Part shown: positions 31,318 to 40,120 of the stretch, piece after piece
Layout of the letters: every line of letters starts with the position of its first letter
How positions within the stretch are numbered: the stretch's first letter is position 1
Assembly: GCA_031271045.1 (NCBI GenBank)
Contig: JAISWO010000014.1
Span: 1-41,137, forward strand
Length of the DNA: 41,137 bases
Direction of reading: 5' to 3'
DNA from: Tannerellaceae bacterium
GTDB lineage: Bacteria; Bacteroidota; Bacteroidia; Bacteroidales; Tannerellaceae
Made by a program: the position numbers and the translations under genes
The notes under the pieces: generated by a model
The model's input: only the letters and a program-made list of their open reading frames with translations
Told to the model about the DNA's origin: nothing
Databases searched by the model: none

Positions 31318-32268
31318 ATGAAAGCAAAGAGTTTTATTCTGACATTGTTTGCCATCATCCTATGCATCAGGGTGTACGGCCAGGAAGTGGTTGCCATTTC
31401 CATTCCTTCCCATTCCTCGCAGGAGGGGCTTGACCGCTCGCAGATGCGAACGTTGGAAAGCGTCGCGACCGACATTGTGACGACCGCCGGCTATCTCTCG
31501 GCCTCCTCCTCGTGGCCGTATGTCATGCAGGTGTTGTTCATTGTCGAAGACGAGCATCTCCTCAGAGGCGAAAGCCGCAACCTGACGCTTGTCGACACGC
31601 GCTTAGCCTTGAGTTTACATAATTTGGAGACCGGACAGATCTACGCCTCGTTCTCGAAGCGGATCCGTGGCGGCGGCAAGGACCGCAGGGCTGCCGTCAG
31701 CAAAGCCCTGGCCCTGATTGATCCTTCGGACGCCGCCTTCGGAGACTTCCTGGCCAAGGGACAACGCGGTGTCGTGGATTATTACGAGAAGAACGCGGCG
31801 CAAATCATGGCCCGGGCCGACGCCTCTGCCGGGCGGCAGAATTTCGACGCTGCCATAGCGACGCTGATCGTCGTCCCCGAAAGTGCATCCTATTACGAGG
31901 ATGCGCTGGAGAAGGCCGTCGAATACTACCGCCGCCGCGCCGCCGCTCAATGCCGGGAAACCCTGCAAATGGTGAAGACTCTCGCCGCCGGGAAGCGCTA
32001 TGCCGAAGCCTTAGAGCAGTTGCTTGCCTCAGATCTGGGCGCCGACTGCGCCACCGGGGAAGATACGCTGATCGAACAGATCGCCGCCAGCCTTTCGGAA
32101 GAAGAACGCCGTCACTACGAACGGGAAAGGGAAGAACGCCTCGCCGCAGAGCGTGAACGCAACGTCGGACTTGAGCACGAACGGCAACGTATCAACGCTC
32201 TAGTGAAAGTGGCGGAAGAATACTTCGACCAGATGACTACCACCTGCTGTGATCCGGAAGAAGACTAA
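31318..32268 (+). CDS. Periplasmic protein with alpha/beta N-domain and helical, coiled-coil C-terminus
   Basis: The protein has 316 residues. A signal peptide (FILTLFAIILCIRVYGQ) is followed by an alpha/beta domain (about 20-130) reminiscent of CsgG/LPP20-like envelope domains: VVAISIPS, SWPYVMQVLFIVED, LTLVDTRLALSLHNLETGQIYASFSKRIRG. Next come TPR-like helices (about 145-240, ASAGRQNFDAAIATLIVVPESASYY). Last is a charged coiled coil (about 250-300, EERRHYERERE) and a short CC-containing acidic end. It precedes the CsgG-like barrel protein and could link it to the peptidoglycan or inner membrane. Family assignment uncertain. Confidence 0.65.
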   Translation: MKAKSFILTLFAIILCIRVYGQEVVAISIPSHSSQEGLDRSQMRTLESVATDIVTTAGYLSASSSWPYVMQVLFIVEDEHLLRGESRNLTLVDTRLALSLHNLETGQIYASFSKRIRGGGKDRRAAVSKALALIDPSDAAFGDFLAKGQRGVVDYYEKNAAQIMARADASAGRQNFDAAIATLIVVPESASYYEDALEKAVEYYRRRAAAQCRETLQMVKTLAAGKRYAEALEQLLASDLGADCATGEDTLIEQIAASLSEEERRHYEREREERLAAERERNVGLEHERQRINALVKVAEEYFDQMTTTCCDPEED

Positions 32269-32300
32269 TCATAGTAGGGCCTGCCCGAAGTGTCGGTTCA

Positions 32301-32324
32301 GATCAAACTATACATAGTTCGATC
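32301..32324. promoter_or_regulatory. Near-perfect 11-bp inverted repeat before the CsgG-like gene
   Basis: GATCAAACTAT and ATAGTTCGATC are inverted copies with one mismatch, two bases apart, 65 bases before the ATG at 32389. It could be an operator or an mRNA hairpin. No promoter box is seen in this 120-base gap. Confidence 0.55.
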
Positions 32325-32388
32325 AGCCTGGAGTATCGGGACAACAACAACTATACCTATCAATTACATAAATTAAAAACAAATCATT

Positions 32389-33567
32389 ATGAGATCCTTA
32401 TTGTTTTTTTTCGCAGGAATCCTTCTTGCCGTAGCCTCGTTGCAGGCGCAAGTCGGAAAACAAGCTTCGGTCATTGTTCTTGAACCGAAGGAAGTATCAG
32501 GTGGTGCATCCATCCTGACACCAGCGCTCAAGACGCTGATACGGGAAGAGATCGGACGGACGCTCAACACAGACGCCTACATAAGGTTGGGCTGGGAGAA
32601 CCTCGCTGTCCTTGAAACAATCCAGGCCGAGACCAGCGGTCCGACCTTCGATGCCCAGAAAGTGGCAGAGATCGGTAAGAGGCTCGGCGCATCGAAAGTT
32701 ATCTTCTCGGAGGCGCTCCAGTCGCCGGATGGATACTATTTAGTGTACACAAAGCAGTTGGACGTCGAGACGGCCGTCGTCGACAAACAAGGCAGCGGCA
32801 AGATCCGCTGCAAGGAGCATCTCGCCCTGGCCGCCCGGCAGGCTGCTACGGTCTTCAGCAAACATCCCGAAGCGGAGCTGCAAAAGGTTGAGAAGGAGAT
32901 CCGCAGGGCTTGCCCCGAAGCGTCCGTGGAGGCGCCTACGCAAAGGAACTTGCTTCAGGAAATTTTCTGCCTCAAGATGCCGGCGAATCGTTTTGGATTG
33001 GAAATAAGCTACGACCAGCTCGAACGGCAAGGGGATCCGAGCGACAGAACGTCCGGAAGGCTCGACTATTGGGGGCAACCGGCTTTGTTGGGAGGGCGCT
33101 TCGGCTTCCGCTACGACCGCTACTTGGCTCCCCGCTATGCAGGTCTGGGGATCAGTACGGGCCTGTCGCTGGGATACTATTCGCTCAGCAATAAGCCCTC
33201 GTCTGTCGTTGAAGAGGCGTTGAGATTTCAGGAAGTTACCGTCCGCGTTCCGGTCAAAGGCATTTGGCGCCTCGACTTCAGCCGGAACATAGGCGCCTAC
33301 GTCGAATACGGTCTCTCGGCCAACCTGAGTCTTTATTCCCGGATCGACGCAGACAATCGGACGTACACCAACATCTACTACGACGACGCCTGGGGCCTGG
33401 ACCGGAAGCGCCTTACGTTTACGACCCTCGCAGGGGCCGGCATCCAGGTGGACCACCTCCTGCTGGGCGCCAGCACCGGAAGGTCGTTCTTGCCGAACCA
33501 AGCGGACGACTCGCCGGAGCGGATCCGCGAGCGCACGTTCAGCCTCAGCCTGACGCTTATGTTCTGA
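32389..33567 (+). CDS. CsgG/FlgO-like periplasmic domain fused to an outer-membrane beta-barrel
   Basis: The protein has 392 residues. A signal peptide (SLLFFFAGILLAVASLQAQ) is followed by a CsgG/TolB-N-like domain (about 25-170). This reads VIVLEPKEVSGGASILTPALKTLIREEIGRTL, then WENLAVLETIQAE and KRLGASKVIFSEAL, the usual strand-helix order. The C-terminal 190 residues alternate aromatic and Gly or polar residues and end FSLSLTLMF, with a terminal phenylalanine, as in an eight-strand-type outer-membrane barrel. CsgG itself forms a secretion pore from its own short hairpins, so a fused separate barrel is unusual. It is the last gene of the cluster, followed by a terminator. Confidence 0.75.
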   Translation: MRSLLFFFAGILLAVASLQAQVGKQASVIVLEPKEVSGGASILTPALKTLIREEIGRTLNTDAYIRLGWENLAVLETIQAETSGPTFDAQKVAEIGKRLGASKVIFSEALQSPDGYYLVYTKQLDVETAVVDKQGSGKIRCKEHLALAARQAATVFSKHPEAELQKVEKEIRRACPEASVEAPTQRNLLQEIFCLKMPANRFGLEISYDQLERQGDPSDRTSGRLDYWGQPALLGGRFGFRYDRYLAPRYAGLGISTGLSLGYYSLSNKPSSVVEEALRFQEVTVRVPVKGIWRLDFSRNIGAYVEYGLSANLSLYSRIDADNRTYTNIYYDDAWGLDRKRLTFTTLAGAGIQVDHLLLGASTGRSFLPNQADDSPERIRERTFSLSLTLMF

Positions 33568-33582
33568 GCATTATTCTCCCCA

Positions 33583-33619
33583 CTCGGTCTTTTGCTATCG
33601 CCGTAGTCAAAAGACCGAG
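33583..33619. terminator. Bidirectional terminator between convergent genes
   Basis: CTCGGTCTTTTG at 33583-33594 pairs with CAAAAGACCGAG at 33608-33619, with a 13-base loop. T-rich sequence follows on the plus side. It lies after the CsgG-like gene and overlaps the stop of the convergent minus-strand gene. Confidence 0.75.
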
Positions 33620-35067
33620 AACGTTATTTTCACCCGGTTTTCTGTAGAACGAGTAGCGACGTTGGGCATGTAAACATAGTGGGAATTACGGAAATAAAAC
33701 CGCTGTTCGGCGCTGAAGCGAATTTGGCGGGAGAGTTGGAAGCCAACGTTCATGCTTGTCATTCCAAGAAACGTATTCCCCTTGTTCCCCTGTGCGTTGG
33801 CATAGTCGGGATTGGCGTTTCCGGGCAGTCCGTTTATTTCGGCCTCGGCCGAACCGTAGCCCTTGTGTGTGAAGATATGATAGAGTTTAAAGCTATACGT
33901 ATAATCCCAACGCTTTCCGAAGGAGTAGGTTTCATTGGCTTTGATACTGTATCCGTTTCCAATATTGTAATTGCGCGCGTCTAAGTAAAAATAGTCTGAT
34001 TCGTTTGCCCCGAGTAAAATAAGATTGGCATACAGACTGGCGTCCAGACTGCTCTTGTCCATCTGTTTCCTGAACAGCAATCCTCCTCCGAACGAGGCTG
34101 TTTCGGCGAACAGATACGGGATCTCACCGCCACGAACGACGGGCGTCGAATTGTAGTAGTCGTAATGCTGGAAAACGCCCGCCAGATAGTTGCTCCCGTC
34201 TTTTTGCCATTCTTTTCCCCAGATCAGCCCCAGGATGCTTACGTTAGACAGGATGGGCTGGCGCCCGATCGTATTCAGATCGACTTCTCCGGTAAAATAA
34301 TCGTAGGGGGTACGTGTTTCTTCGGTGAAAGGTTGTCCGTACACAATCCCGGCGCTTAGCGAAAGATGGGTTTCGCCACGGTTTTCGTCCAAGTCGGTCA
34401 TGAAACGGTTAAAGGTAGAAAGATGGATAGCAAAGGGCCTTTCGGCCGCCTGATCGTATCCGCTGTAAGTGCGCGGGCTGTAACGCCATGCATCGCCGTT
34501 CAACAGGCGGTTGAGTAAATCCATCGGCGAGATAATTCCAGCAAGCAGTTCACGTCCGAAGCGTCGCCAACCCCGTTCGCGTTCGTCAATGATGCGGTGT
34601 GCAATGCGGTGCGTCATTTCGCCCAGGGCAATTCCCCCGATCGGCGTGGCGATAATATCGTTCAGGGAAGGTGGCTGGTTTTCAAGGAAAATTTCCCAGA
34701 CATAACTGCCTCCAACAGCAAAAGGAATGGATTGCCAGAAATTCAAACCATTCACCCTTGCTGCATTGAAATACAATCCGCCGCAATAGGGATGTCCAAA
34801 CAGGTTGATGTCAAAATGGTCGTTATCCCACAGGAATTGATGTTTGAGATTGTTCTTCAACCCTTCTACTGTGAGCTTTGCATAATCGGCGTTCAAAACA
34901 TAGCGGTCGAAGGTCCAGAGGCCGGCGTTCAATCCCATGATTTGGGTAGCCGCCTTCACAGCCGCCTTCTTCGGCAGAACGACCGTATCGTTCTGTGCCC
35001 AAAGGGGGTTGTGCAAAAGGCAGCAGGCAAGCAAAGCTATGGCTATATTTGACTCTAATCCCTTCAA
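33607..35067 (-). CDS. DUF3943-like outer-membrane protein
   Basis: The protein has 486 residues. The only fitting start is a TTG at 35067 (an in-frame stop lies six codons upstream and no ATG precedes the signal peptide IAIALLACCLLHNPLWAQ). The N-terminal half has a hydrophobic, helix-like region (FWQSIPFAVGGSYVWEIFLE, PIGGIALGEMTHRIAHRIID) with a histidine motif typical of DUF3943 proteins. The C-terminal half is a beta-barrel ending RVKITFSVF. The role of the family is not established. It lies 12 bases after the TolC gene, last in the efflux operon, so it may work with the pump. Confidence 0.75.
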   Translation of the reverse strand: MKGLESNIAIALLACCLLHNPLWAQNDTVVLPKKAAVKAATQIMGLNAGLWTFDRYVLNADYAKLTVEGLKNNLKHQFLWDNDHFDINLFGHPYCGGLYFNAARVNGLNFWQSIPFAVGGSYVWEIFLENQPPSLNDIIATPIGGIALGEMTHRIAHRIIDERERGWRRFGRELLAGIISPMDLLNRLLNGDAWRYSPRTYSGYDQAAERPFAIHLSTFNRFMTDLDENRGETHLSLSAGIVYGQPFTEETRTPYDYFTGEVDLNTIGRQPILSNVSILGLIWGKEWQKDGSNYLAGVFQHYDYYNSTPVVRGGEIPYLFAETASFGGGLLFRKQMDKSSLDASLYANLILLGANESDYFYLDARNYNIGNGYSIKANETYSFGKRWDYTYSFKLYHIFTHKGYGSAEAEINGLPGNANPDYANAQGNKGNTFLGMTSMNVGFQLSRQIRFSAEQRFYFRNSHYVYMPNVATRSTENRVKITFSVF

Positions 35068-35079
35068 TGTCCCAACCTG

Positions 35080-36393
35080 CTATTTGGTTCCGGCAGTAAT
35101 TCCCGTCGCTTGCCGGTATTCTGCCAGCTTCAAGCAATATTCCGTTGCGGCTTCGACGTACTGGTCACGGCTTTGCTGGAGGAGGTTTTGGGCGTCGAGC
35201 AGGTCAGACAGGATGGAGACGCCTGCCCTGTAATGGTCTTCGCTCAGGCGGACGTTTTCTTCGGCAACGGCGATGGATTGTTGGGCAAGCGCGACTTGTT
35301 GGTAGGCTTCACCCAGTTCGGCGCCGAGCTGCTGCATCTGAATCAGCAACAGTTCGGCGTTTTCGCGCCGGGTATTTTCGGCTGCCAGCAATTCGAGTTT
35401 TTTCTTCTTGATGGCATGCGAGCCGCCCCACCAGCTCGATATAGGTACGGATACGGTGGCGAAGGCTATTCCCATCTTCTTCTCCATTTCGGCGGGTTTG
35501 CCGTTGTCGAAATTCACGTAATTGTAGCCTGCGCCAATGGCTACGGTCGGCAGGTTCTTGCCGGTTTCCATACGGAGCTGCAATTTGGCCACGTCGACGC
35601 TTTTTTCCAGCAACCGATATTCGGGACGGTTCGGTAAAGACAGGCGAGGGTCGGTTGTAAGCGGCAGCGCGATGTCGGCAAAGTCGGGTTGCTGTATATC
35701 GAAACTGCCGGCGACGCCTATATGCTGCCCGAAGGCCATTTTCAGCGTCCGGATACCGTTTTCGAGCTTGAGGCGGTTGCTTGCAAGGCGATTTTGTTCG
35801 AGCGTTACCCGCATCTGGTCGTTGTGCATGGTAAGGCCTGCTTCGACGGCTGCTTTCACATCGCTCTGCACGCGGTTGAGCATGGTTTCGGCTTCGGCGA
35901 TGGTTTTCATTTTTTCCTTCAACGAAACGAGGCTCCAGAAATAACGTTCGGTGGCGAGCAACGTTTCATTGTCGGTCATTTGCATCTGGAGCCTGCTTGC
36001 TTCCACGCCCGCTTTGGCAAGGCGGTTGCCGTTGACGATCTGCCCTCCTGCAAAAACCGGCTGCGTAGCCATCACCCCGCCGATGAGGCCGCTTTTAAAC
36101 ATGTCCACCTCTACTTTGTCGTTCGGAGCAGGATAGCCGGTTTCGACGGTTTGCGTCATCAGTGGCTTGTTGAAGATCATGCCGGCGCCCGTGGCGCTGA
36201 CACTGGGGAAATATTTCGTAAACGCTTCCTTCTTTGTTTCTTCGGCAGCCTCTACTGCCAGCCGGGCGTTTTGCGATTTGACATTGTTTTCCAATGCAAG
36301 CTCCTTGCATTTTTCCAAAGTGTATATATCCTGTGCTTGCATCGAAGCACAAAGCAGACATGCTGCAATAAGTACTTTTATCTTTGATTTCAT
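35080..36393 (-). CDS. TolC-family outer-membrane efflux protein
   Basis: The protein has 437 residues from the ATG at 36393 (an in-frame TTG at 36408 is less likely). A signal peptide (KIKVLIAACLLCASMQAQ) is followed by two outer-membrane-efflux repeats of about 200 residues each. These start at YTLEKCKELALENNVKSQNARLAVEAA and continue with ADIALPLTTDPRLSLPNRPEYRLLEKSVDVAK. The long helices make the periplasmic tunnel. The end (EDHYRAGVSILSDLLDAQNLLQQSRDQYVEAATEYCLKLAEYRQATG) is the usual second-repeat signature. The gene begins four bases after the RND pump stop. Confidence 0.93.
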   Translation of the reverse strand: MKSKIKVLIAACLLCASMQAQDIYTLEKCKELALENNVKSQNARLAVEAAEETKKEAFTKYFPSVSATGAGMIFNKPLMTQTVETGYPAPNDKVEVDMFKSGLIGGVMATQPVFAGGQIVNGNRLAKAGVEASRLQMQMTDNETLLATERYFWSLVSLKEKMKTIAEAETMLNRVQSDVKAAVEAGLTMHNDQMRVTLEQNRLASNRLKLENGIRTLKMAFGQHIGVAGSFDIQQPDFADIALPLTTDPRLSLPNRPEYRLLEKSVDVAKLQLRMETGKNLPTVAIGAGYNYVNFDNGKPAEMEKKMGIAFATVSVPISSWWGGSHAIKKKKLELLAAENTRRENAELLLIQMQQLGAELGEAYQQVALAQQSIAVAEENVRLSEDHYRAGVSILSDLLDAQNLLQQSRDQYVEAATEYCLKLAEYRQATGITAGTK

Positions 36394-36397
36394 CGTC

Positions 36398-39300
36398 TTA
36401 ATTCTCAATTCTCAATTCTTCATTTCTATAAATCATCCAATAAGCCACCGGCATCACGGTTACTATGAATATCATCGAAAACAGCGTGCCGAACAGGATA
36501 ATGGCGCCCATCGGACTCCACATCAGGCTTTGGCTCATGACCATCGGCAAGACGCCCATCGAAGCTGCCGCCGAGGTAAGGAATATTGGGCGCATACGTC
36601 GTTTGCCCGCTTCAAAAGAGGCTTCGCGTATGCTTATGCTGCGTTCCACGCGAAGCTGCTCGGCATAGTCGAACATGATAATGCCGTTGCGGACAATGAT
36701 ACCGACCAGCCCGACGATGCCCAGCATGGCCGTCATGCTGAAATCAACGCCCAACACCCATACCCCGAAGGCGGCGCCGAAAATGGCGAGCAGCGACGAT
36801 GACATGATGAGCCCCGCACGATTTAGGCGGCGGCAATGAAACACCAGTATCAGGAAGATGATGACCAGCGACACCGCCAGCCCTTTCAGTATCGGCACGA
36901 GCGTTTCCCTTTCAACTTCGGGTACTCCGCCGTATTCAAACGACATGTCGGCAGGAAATTGGGCGATGAATTGCGTGTCCATGAAATCATACAGTTTCCG
37001 GTAAACATCATTCGCGCGGGCTTCACGCTTCACGTCGGCCAGGACGGTCAGCGTGCGCCTGCCGTTGCGATGCGTGATCTGACCTTCGTTCCAGTCGGGC
37101 GAAACGGTGGCCACCTGCCGAAGCGGGACCGATGCGCCGAGCATGCCCGACACGGCAATGTTGCCGACGTCTTCAAACACGGGCTTCGCGTTTTCAGGAC
37201 GGATATAAACGGGCATGGCATAATCGCCTTCCCACAGGGTGGTGACGTTGCTTCCCGTCAATCCGAGCGCTATCCCTGTCGAGACCATTGCCTTGTGAAT
37301 GCCCAGCCGTCCCGCTTCCACGGGATTTAATTCGATCTTGACGCCGGCAAGCGGTTCACCGAAACTGGTATGCACGCGCAAGCATTCGTCGAGCGAGGCA
37401 AGGTAATCTGTCAGCTTTTCGCCCTGCTGTTTCAGTCGATCGATGTCGTCGCCAATCAAACGCACTTCGACAGGGGCTTCCACTGCCTGAAAATCGAGCT
37501 GCTTGAAACGTACGTACGCCTCCGGGAAATGAAAGGCATAGCGGTCGGTGTATTCGTCGAGCAGTTCTTCGGTGGCGCGGTTCGAGATGGTGTTCACGAT
37601 AAACTGCCCGTAGGCTTTCGACGGCATATTAGGGGCGTAAACAATATGAAAGCGCGGCGAACTCTCGCCCACAAAAGCGGTGACGGACTTCACGCGCGGG
37701 TCGTGGCGGAGGATGCGTTCCATGCTGTCGCAAACGGCGGCGGTAGCTTCGAGCGGGCTGCCCTGCGACAGGTATATCTCGACGGCAAACTGGTCGCGTT
37801 CGGCAATGGGCATCATGCGCTGAGGCAGCGACATAAAGATGAACGTGCCGGCAACGACGCTTGCAAAAGCGGTTGCGATGGTTGTTTTAGGGTGACGGAA
37901 AACGGTCGACAGCAGTCGTTCGTATCCCGCCTGGATATAATCCAGAATCGAACGCCTCACTCGTTTGCCTGCCCTGCGGCGTTCTTCCTTCACTTGTATC
38001 AAGCCTTTGCGGATGAAGGCGTATTGAATCACGGGAATGACCAACATTGCCACGAGCAGCGAAACGCCCAGCGTGATGCTGATCGCCCACGGGAAATGTT
38101 CCAGGAAGTCGTAGATCGTGCCTTCGACCGTGAACAGGAACGGGAAAAAGGTGATGCTGATGGCCAATGTTGCCGAAAAGATGGATTTGAAGTATTCGCG
38201 GGCGCTATCGACCGACGCTTTCCAGCGCCCTTCGCCGCGGTCGAGCTTGTCAATATAGCTGTCGACGATGACGACCGAGTTATCCACGATCATTCCCATC
38301 ACGGCAATCAGGGCGGCCAGCGTGAGCATATTAAGTGGTATGCCGCAGGCGAAAAATATGGCCAGCGTGATGGCGATCGATATGGGGATGGATGTGGCCG
38401 CCACTGCCGCCACGCGAAAGGGCAGCAATATCATAGTCACAAGAACGACGGCTATAATCGCCATCAGCAGCTCCATCAGGAATGTATTGACGGATTCGCC
38501 GACTAATTTGGGTTGGTCGACAATTCGTTCGATATGGACACTCGCGGGCAGTTCGGAGCGGAACGTTTCGAGCATGCGGTTTACTTCGCGGCCGAAGGCG
38601 ACAATGTTGGCGTCGTGCTGTACTTCGATCGACATCATGACGCAACGCTTGCCGTTGGAGGTGATATAGCTGCCGGCTTCAGGATATTCGCGCACGACTC
38701 GTGAGATGTCTCGCACCCGCACTACGTTTCCCGCAGGGTCGGAATAGATAATTTGCTCCGCAATGGCGTTTTCGGTCTGATAGCTGTCGGCAATATGAAT
38801 CGGGGCGACAATTCGGTCGTTTTCCACCGTGCTGCCCGACAGCGAAAGTCCCTGCGCAAACAGGTTTACCATCAGTATTTTGGATCCGACGCCGTAGGCG
38901 TTGAGCCGGTCGTTGTCCACGTAAATGGTGATTTGTTCTTTCTGGCTGCCGTAGCGCCGTGCATTGGCAACGGAGGGGATTACGCGAAGGCGGTCTTCGA
39001 GAATGTCCAGATAGCCATCGAGTTCTCGGTAAGTCTTGTCGTCCGATTCAACGGTAATCAGCACCGAAGCCACATCGCCGAAGTTATCGTTGGCAATCAC
39101 CGCCGCCACGCCCGAGGGCAAGGACGCCTGCTTGAAGAGGTTGATGCCATGCTTGATTTTCGACCAGACAATGTTTTTATCCTTCACGTTATCCGCCAGT
39201 TCGACGAAAATATACGACATCCCGTCTTGCGATTTGGAATGGGTCTTTTCGCAGTTGATTTCGGGAAAGGTGAAAAGATAACGTTCGAGTGGTCGCGTGA

Positions 39301-39499
39301 GTTGCTGCTCCACTTCGAGCGAATTGGCGCCTGGATAAACGCCTATCACCACGCCTTGACGAATCACAAATTCAGGCATCTCCTGTTTGGGCATCACCAT
39401 GAGGGAATAGACGCCCGCCGCAAACAGCGCTCCCACCAGCAGGTAAACGATTTGCCGGTTGGCAAGCGCCCAGTCAATGATACTTTTTTTCATTTTCAT
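36398..39499 (-). CDS. RND-family (HAE1-like) inner-membrane efflux pump
   Basis: The protein has 1033 residues, normal for the family, with twelve TM helices and two large periplasmic loops. It begins DWALANRQIVYLLVGALFAAGVYSL, with MPKQEMPEF as the usual start of the porter domain. The proton-relay helix reads GMIVDNSVVIVDS at about residue 400, with one Asp followed by Asn where AcrB has two Asp. This is common in HAE1-like pumps of Bacteroidetes. The C-terminal half repeats with GIVGLVGIIVRNGIIMFDY. RND pumps need a periplasmic adaptor, but no adaptor gene is beside it; its promoter lies just upstream. The substrate is unknown. An ATG at 39493 is an equally good start. Confidence 0.95.
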   Translation of the reverse strand: MKMKKSIIDWALANRQIVYLLVGALFAAGVYSLMVMPKQEMPEFVIRQGVVIGVYPGANSLEVEQQLTRPLERYLFTFPEINCEKTHSKSQDGMSYIFVELADNVKDKNIVWSKIKHGINLFKQASLPSGVAAVIANDNFGDVASVLITVESDDKTYRELDGYLDILEDRLRVIPSVANARRYGSQKEQITIYVDNDRLNAYGVGSKILMVNLFAQGLSLSGSTVENDRIVAPIHIADSYQTENAIAEQIIYSDPAGNVVRVRDISRVVREYPEAGSYITSNGKRCVMMSIEVQHDANIVAFGREVNRMLETFRSELPASVHIERIVDQPKLVGESVNTFLMELLMAIIAVVLVTMILLPFRVAAVAATSIPISIAITLAIFFACGIPLNMLTLAALIAVMGMIVDNSVVIVDSYIDKLDRGEGRWKASVDSAREYFKSIFSATLAISITFFPFLFTVEGTIYDFLEHFPWAISITLGVSLLVAMLVIPVIQYAFIRKGLIQVKEERRRAGKRVRRSILDYIQAGYERLLSTVFRHPKTTIATAFASVVAGTFIFMSLPQRMMPIAERDQFAVEIYLSQGSPLEATAAVCDSMERILRHDPRVKSVTAFVGESSPRFHIVYAPNMPSKAYGQFIVNTISNRATEELLDEYTDRYAFHFPEAYVRFKQLDFQAVEAPVEVRLIGDDIDRLKQQGEKLTDYLASLDECLRVHTSFGEPLAGVKIELNPVEAGRLGIHKAMVSTGIALGLTGSNVTTLWEGDYAMPVYIRPENAKPVFEDVGNIAVSGMLGASVPLRQVATVSPDWNEGQITHRNGRRTLTVLADVKREARANDVYRKLYDFMDTQFIAQFPADMSFEYGGVPEVERETLVPILKGLAVSLVIIFLILVFHCRRLNRAGLIMSSSLLAIFGAAFGVWVLGVDFSMTAMLGIVGLVGIIVRNGIIMFDYAEQLRVERSISIREASFEAGKRRMRPIFLTSAAASMGVLPMVMSQSLMWSPMGAIILFGTLFSMIFIVTVMPVAYWMIYRNEELRIEN

Positions 39500-39539
39500 A
39501 CAAATTTCTTTGTTCTTGATTTCATCAGAAATCCGGGCG

Positions 39540-39547
39540 CAAAGGTA
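39540..39547 (-). promoter_or_regulatory. Probable promoter of the efflux operon, -7 box TACCTTTG (minus strand)
   Basis: TACCTTTG fits TAnnTTTG exactly and lies about 40 bases before the RND start. It shows that the pump is the first gene of its transcript. Confidence 0.6.
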
Positions 39548-39874
39548 CGGGGGTTATTTGGTATGGGAAAGGTCAAATGTCGTGTGATGTTGTTCCAAAA
39601 GGTGGAAATGTTTTTGCGTTGCGCAAAACGAGGGAGTCTTTGTGGTCAAAAAAATGGATGGAGGAAAAAGAAAGATAGTATCTTGTAAAAAACCGGATGG
39701 GAGGAGAAAGGGAAGATTGTAAAGGCAAAAAACACTGTTAGTAAAAAACTAATTGCAGGATTGATTTTGCTGATAATTATCCTGTTGATACAACTTCACA
39801 CTATTCACTAAAATTTATTTGTAATTACACTTATTTGAGTTTTTTTAATTCAATTGCCGGTAAATTTAATCTTG

Positions 39875-39933
39875 TTTCAAATAAAGTAATAGATTTTAAT
39901 CTTTTTCCGATTTCAAATAAAGTACTACCTTTG
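39875..39933 (+). promoter_or_regulatory. Plus-strand promoter-like region with a duplicated upstream element
   Basis: TACCTTTG at 39926-39933 fits the -7 consensus on the plus strand. Just before it, TTTCAAATAAAGTA occurs twice (39875-39888 and 39911-39924), 36 bases apart. Transcription would start near 39940 and run into the structured RNA and the acyltransferase gene. Confidence 0.5.
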
Positions 39934-40024
39934 CGCCTGCAAAAGTTCTTTATAACCTAAAAGTGTTCCGTTTCAGGCGAAATTAAAAGGGAATAATAGT
40001 GTGAAAATCACGGACTGTCGCGCA

Positions 40025-40120
40025 AATGTAATAAATGTAAAATGTAATAAATGTAAAATGTATAATTAAAATGTATAATAAATAATAAATAATAAATAAA
40101 TAATTAATTAATTAATTAAT
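40025..40120. repeat. AT-only low-complexity tract with 16-bp and 4-bp tandem repeats
   Basis: AATGTAATAAATGTAA is repeated at 40025-40040 and 40041-40056. It is followed by AATAAAT-type runs and five or so ATTA units up to 40120. It lies directly before the structured RNA. Together with the rest of 39700-40120 no gene is seen. Confidence 0.8.

Noticed and set aside
38753..39688. 311-residue plus-strand ORF reaching past the RND start, considered as a missing adaptor
   Set aside because: It is antisense to the pump gene and shows no signal peptide, coiled coil or lipoyl-like motif.
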